DNA of 5,704 nucleotides from Carnobacterium sp. UBA5792. GTDB lineage: Bacteria > Bacillota > Bacilli > Lactobacillales > Carnobacteriaceae. Positions 5,401 to 5,704 of the stretch are shown one piece after another. The notes beneath the pieces were generated by a model that saw only the letters and a program-made list of their open reading frames with translations, made no database searches and was not told the origin of the DNA. The first letter of the stretch is position 1, and every line of letters starts with the position of its first letter. The DNA lies in NCBI GenBank assembly GCA_002418295.1, contig DIDU01000110.1:13692-19395 (forward strand). The letters are read 5' to 3'. A program made the translations under genes and the position numbers.

Positions 5401-5704
5401 ATGACGGAACAACTCTGCGGCGATTATCTTCGTCAATTACGTGAAGAAAGGGGGTATACACAAAATGATTTAGCAAAATATCTTGGCGTCTCACGCTCGC
5501 TGATTTCAAAGATTGAGACTGGTAAACGGCAAGGCGATGAAGAATTGATTCAGCAGATTTTCAATCTATTCGAAGGGGATGTGCAATCAGACTGTCTTGA
5601 AGGAATTGTCGATTATTTAACCATTCACTTCTTTGACACTGATTATCAGAAGTTAATCGATCAGGTGTTGAAAATCAGCTTAAAATATATGGATTTCCAC
5701 GAAT
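5401..5704 (+). CDS. XRE-HTH / replication initiation factor (Rep_trans-like), 5' part only
   Basis: The first 101 codons of a gene leaving the right edge. Residues ~7-45 form a clear XRE HTH (YLRQLREERGYTQNDLAKYL, then GVSRSLISKIETGKR at 29-43). From about residue 66, EGIVDYLTIHFFDTD and LKISLKYMDFHE resemble the beginning of the Rep_trans replication-initiation domain of rolling-circle plasmids and Tn916-like ICEs, where an HTH-Rep fusion is common. If so, the full protein would nick the element origin and start its replication; the catalytic tyrosine lies beyond the window. It is divergent from the XRE regulator and shares its operator. HTH assignment is secure; the Rep part rests on only about 35 residues. 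Confidence 0.75.
   Translation, partial: MTEQLCGDYLRQLREERGYTQNDLAKYLGVSRSLISKIETGKRQGDEELIQQIFNLFEGDVQSDCLEGIVDYLTIHFFDTDYQKLIDQVLKISLKYMDFHE

Noticed and set aside
1..5704. CRISPR array, tRNA or rRNA genes
   Set aside because: No regularly spaced identical repeats with spacers, and no cloverleaf or ribosomal RNA sequence was recognised on either strand.

Overview
The window looks like part of a mobile or accessory island of a low-GC Gram-positive bacterium, most likely a lactobacillus or relative. The basis is AT-rich DNA, strong GAGGTG/AAAGGAG-type ribosome sites, consensus TTGACT/TATTAT promoters, and gene families (XRE regulators, a Rep_trans-type replication initiator, MmeI-like and HsdM-like modification proteins) common in that group. 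The genus call is inference; nothing here fixes it.

Layout, from high to low coordinates. At the right edge (5401 onward, + strand) is the 5' end of a replication initiator with an N-terminal XRE helix-turn-helix, as found in ICEs and related elements. Divergent from it is a 269-residue XRE regulator (4503-5312, - strand). The 88-bp gap between them holds a nested inverted-repeat operator lying across both promoters. Below the regulator are a set of TGTCAC/TGTGAC/TGTCCA motifs 20-22 bp apart, resembling the multi-repeat end of an IS21-type element, and then a very long hairpin terminator (4324-4386).

Next is a strong - strand promoter (4178-4206) bracketed by a perfect 14-bp inverted repeat. 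It drives a 543-residue protein (2503-4134) that reads as a Type I HsdM methyltransferase core fused to one HsdS-type target recognition domain. Both catalytic methyltransferase motifs are degraded. After a 149-bp gap with its own extended -10 promoter comes the start of a large MmeI-family adenine methyltransferase (1-2353, - strand, C-terminal end outside the window). Its methylase motifs are intact, but the usual N-terminal nuclease motif is not visible.

Taken together, an element-maintenance module (XRE switch plus Rep) adjoins an unusual two-gene DNA-modification cargo: one active-looking methyltransferase with no visible nuclease, and one apparently dead methyltransferase-recognition fusion with an elaborate promoter. 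This could be a defence or modification system with its effector further downstream (before position 1), or a solitary modification/epigenetic module. The window cannot decide which.
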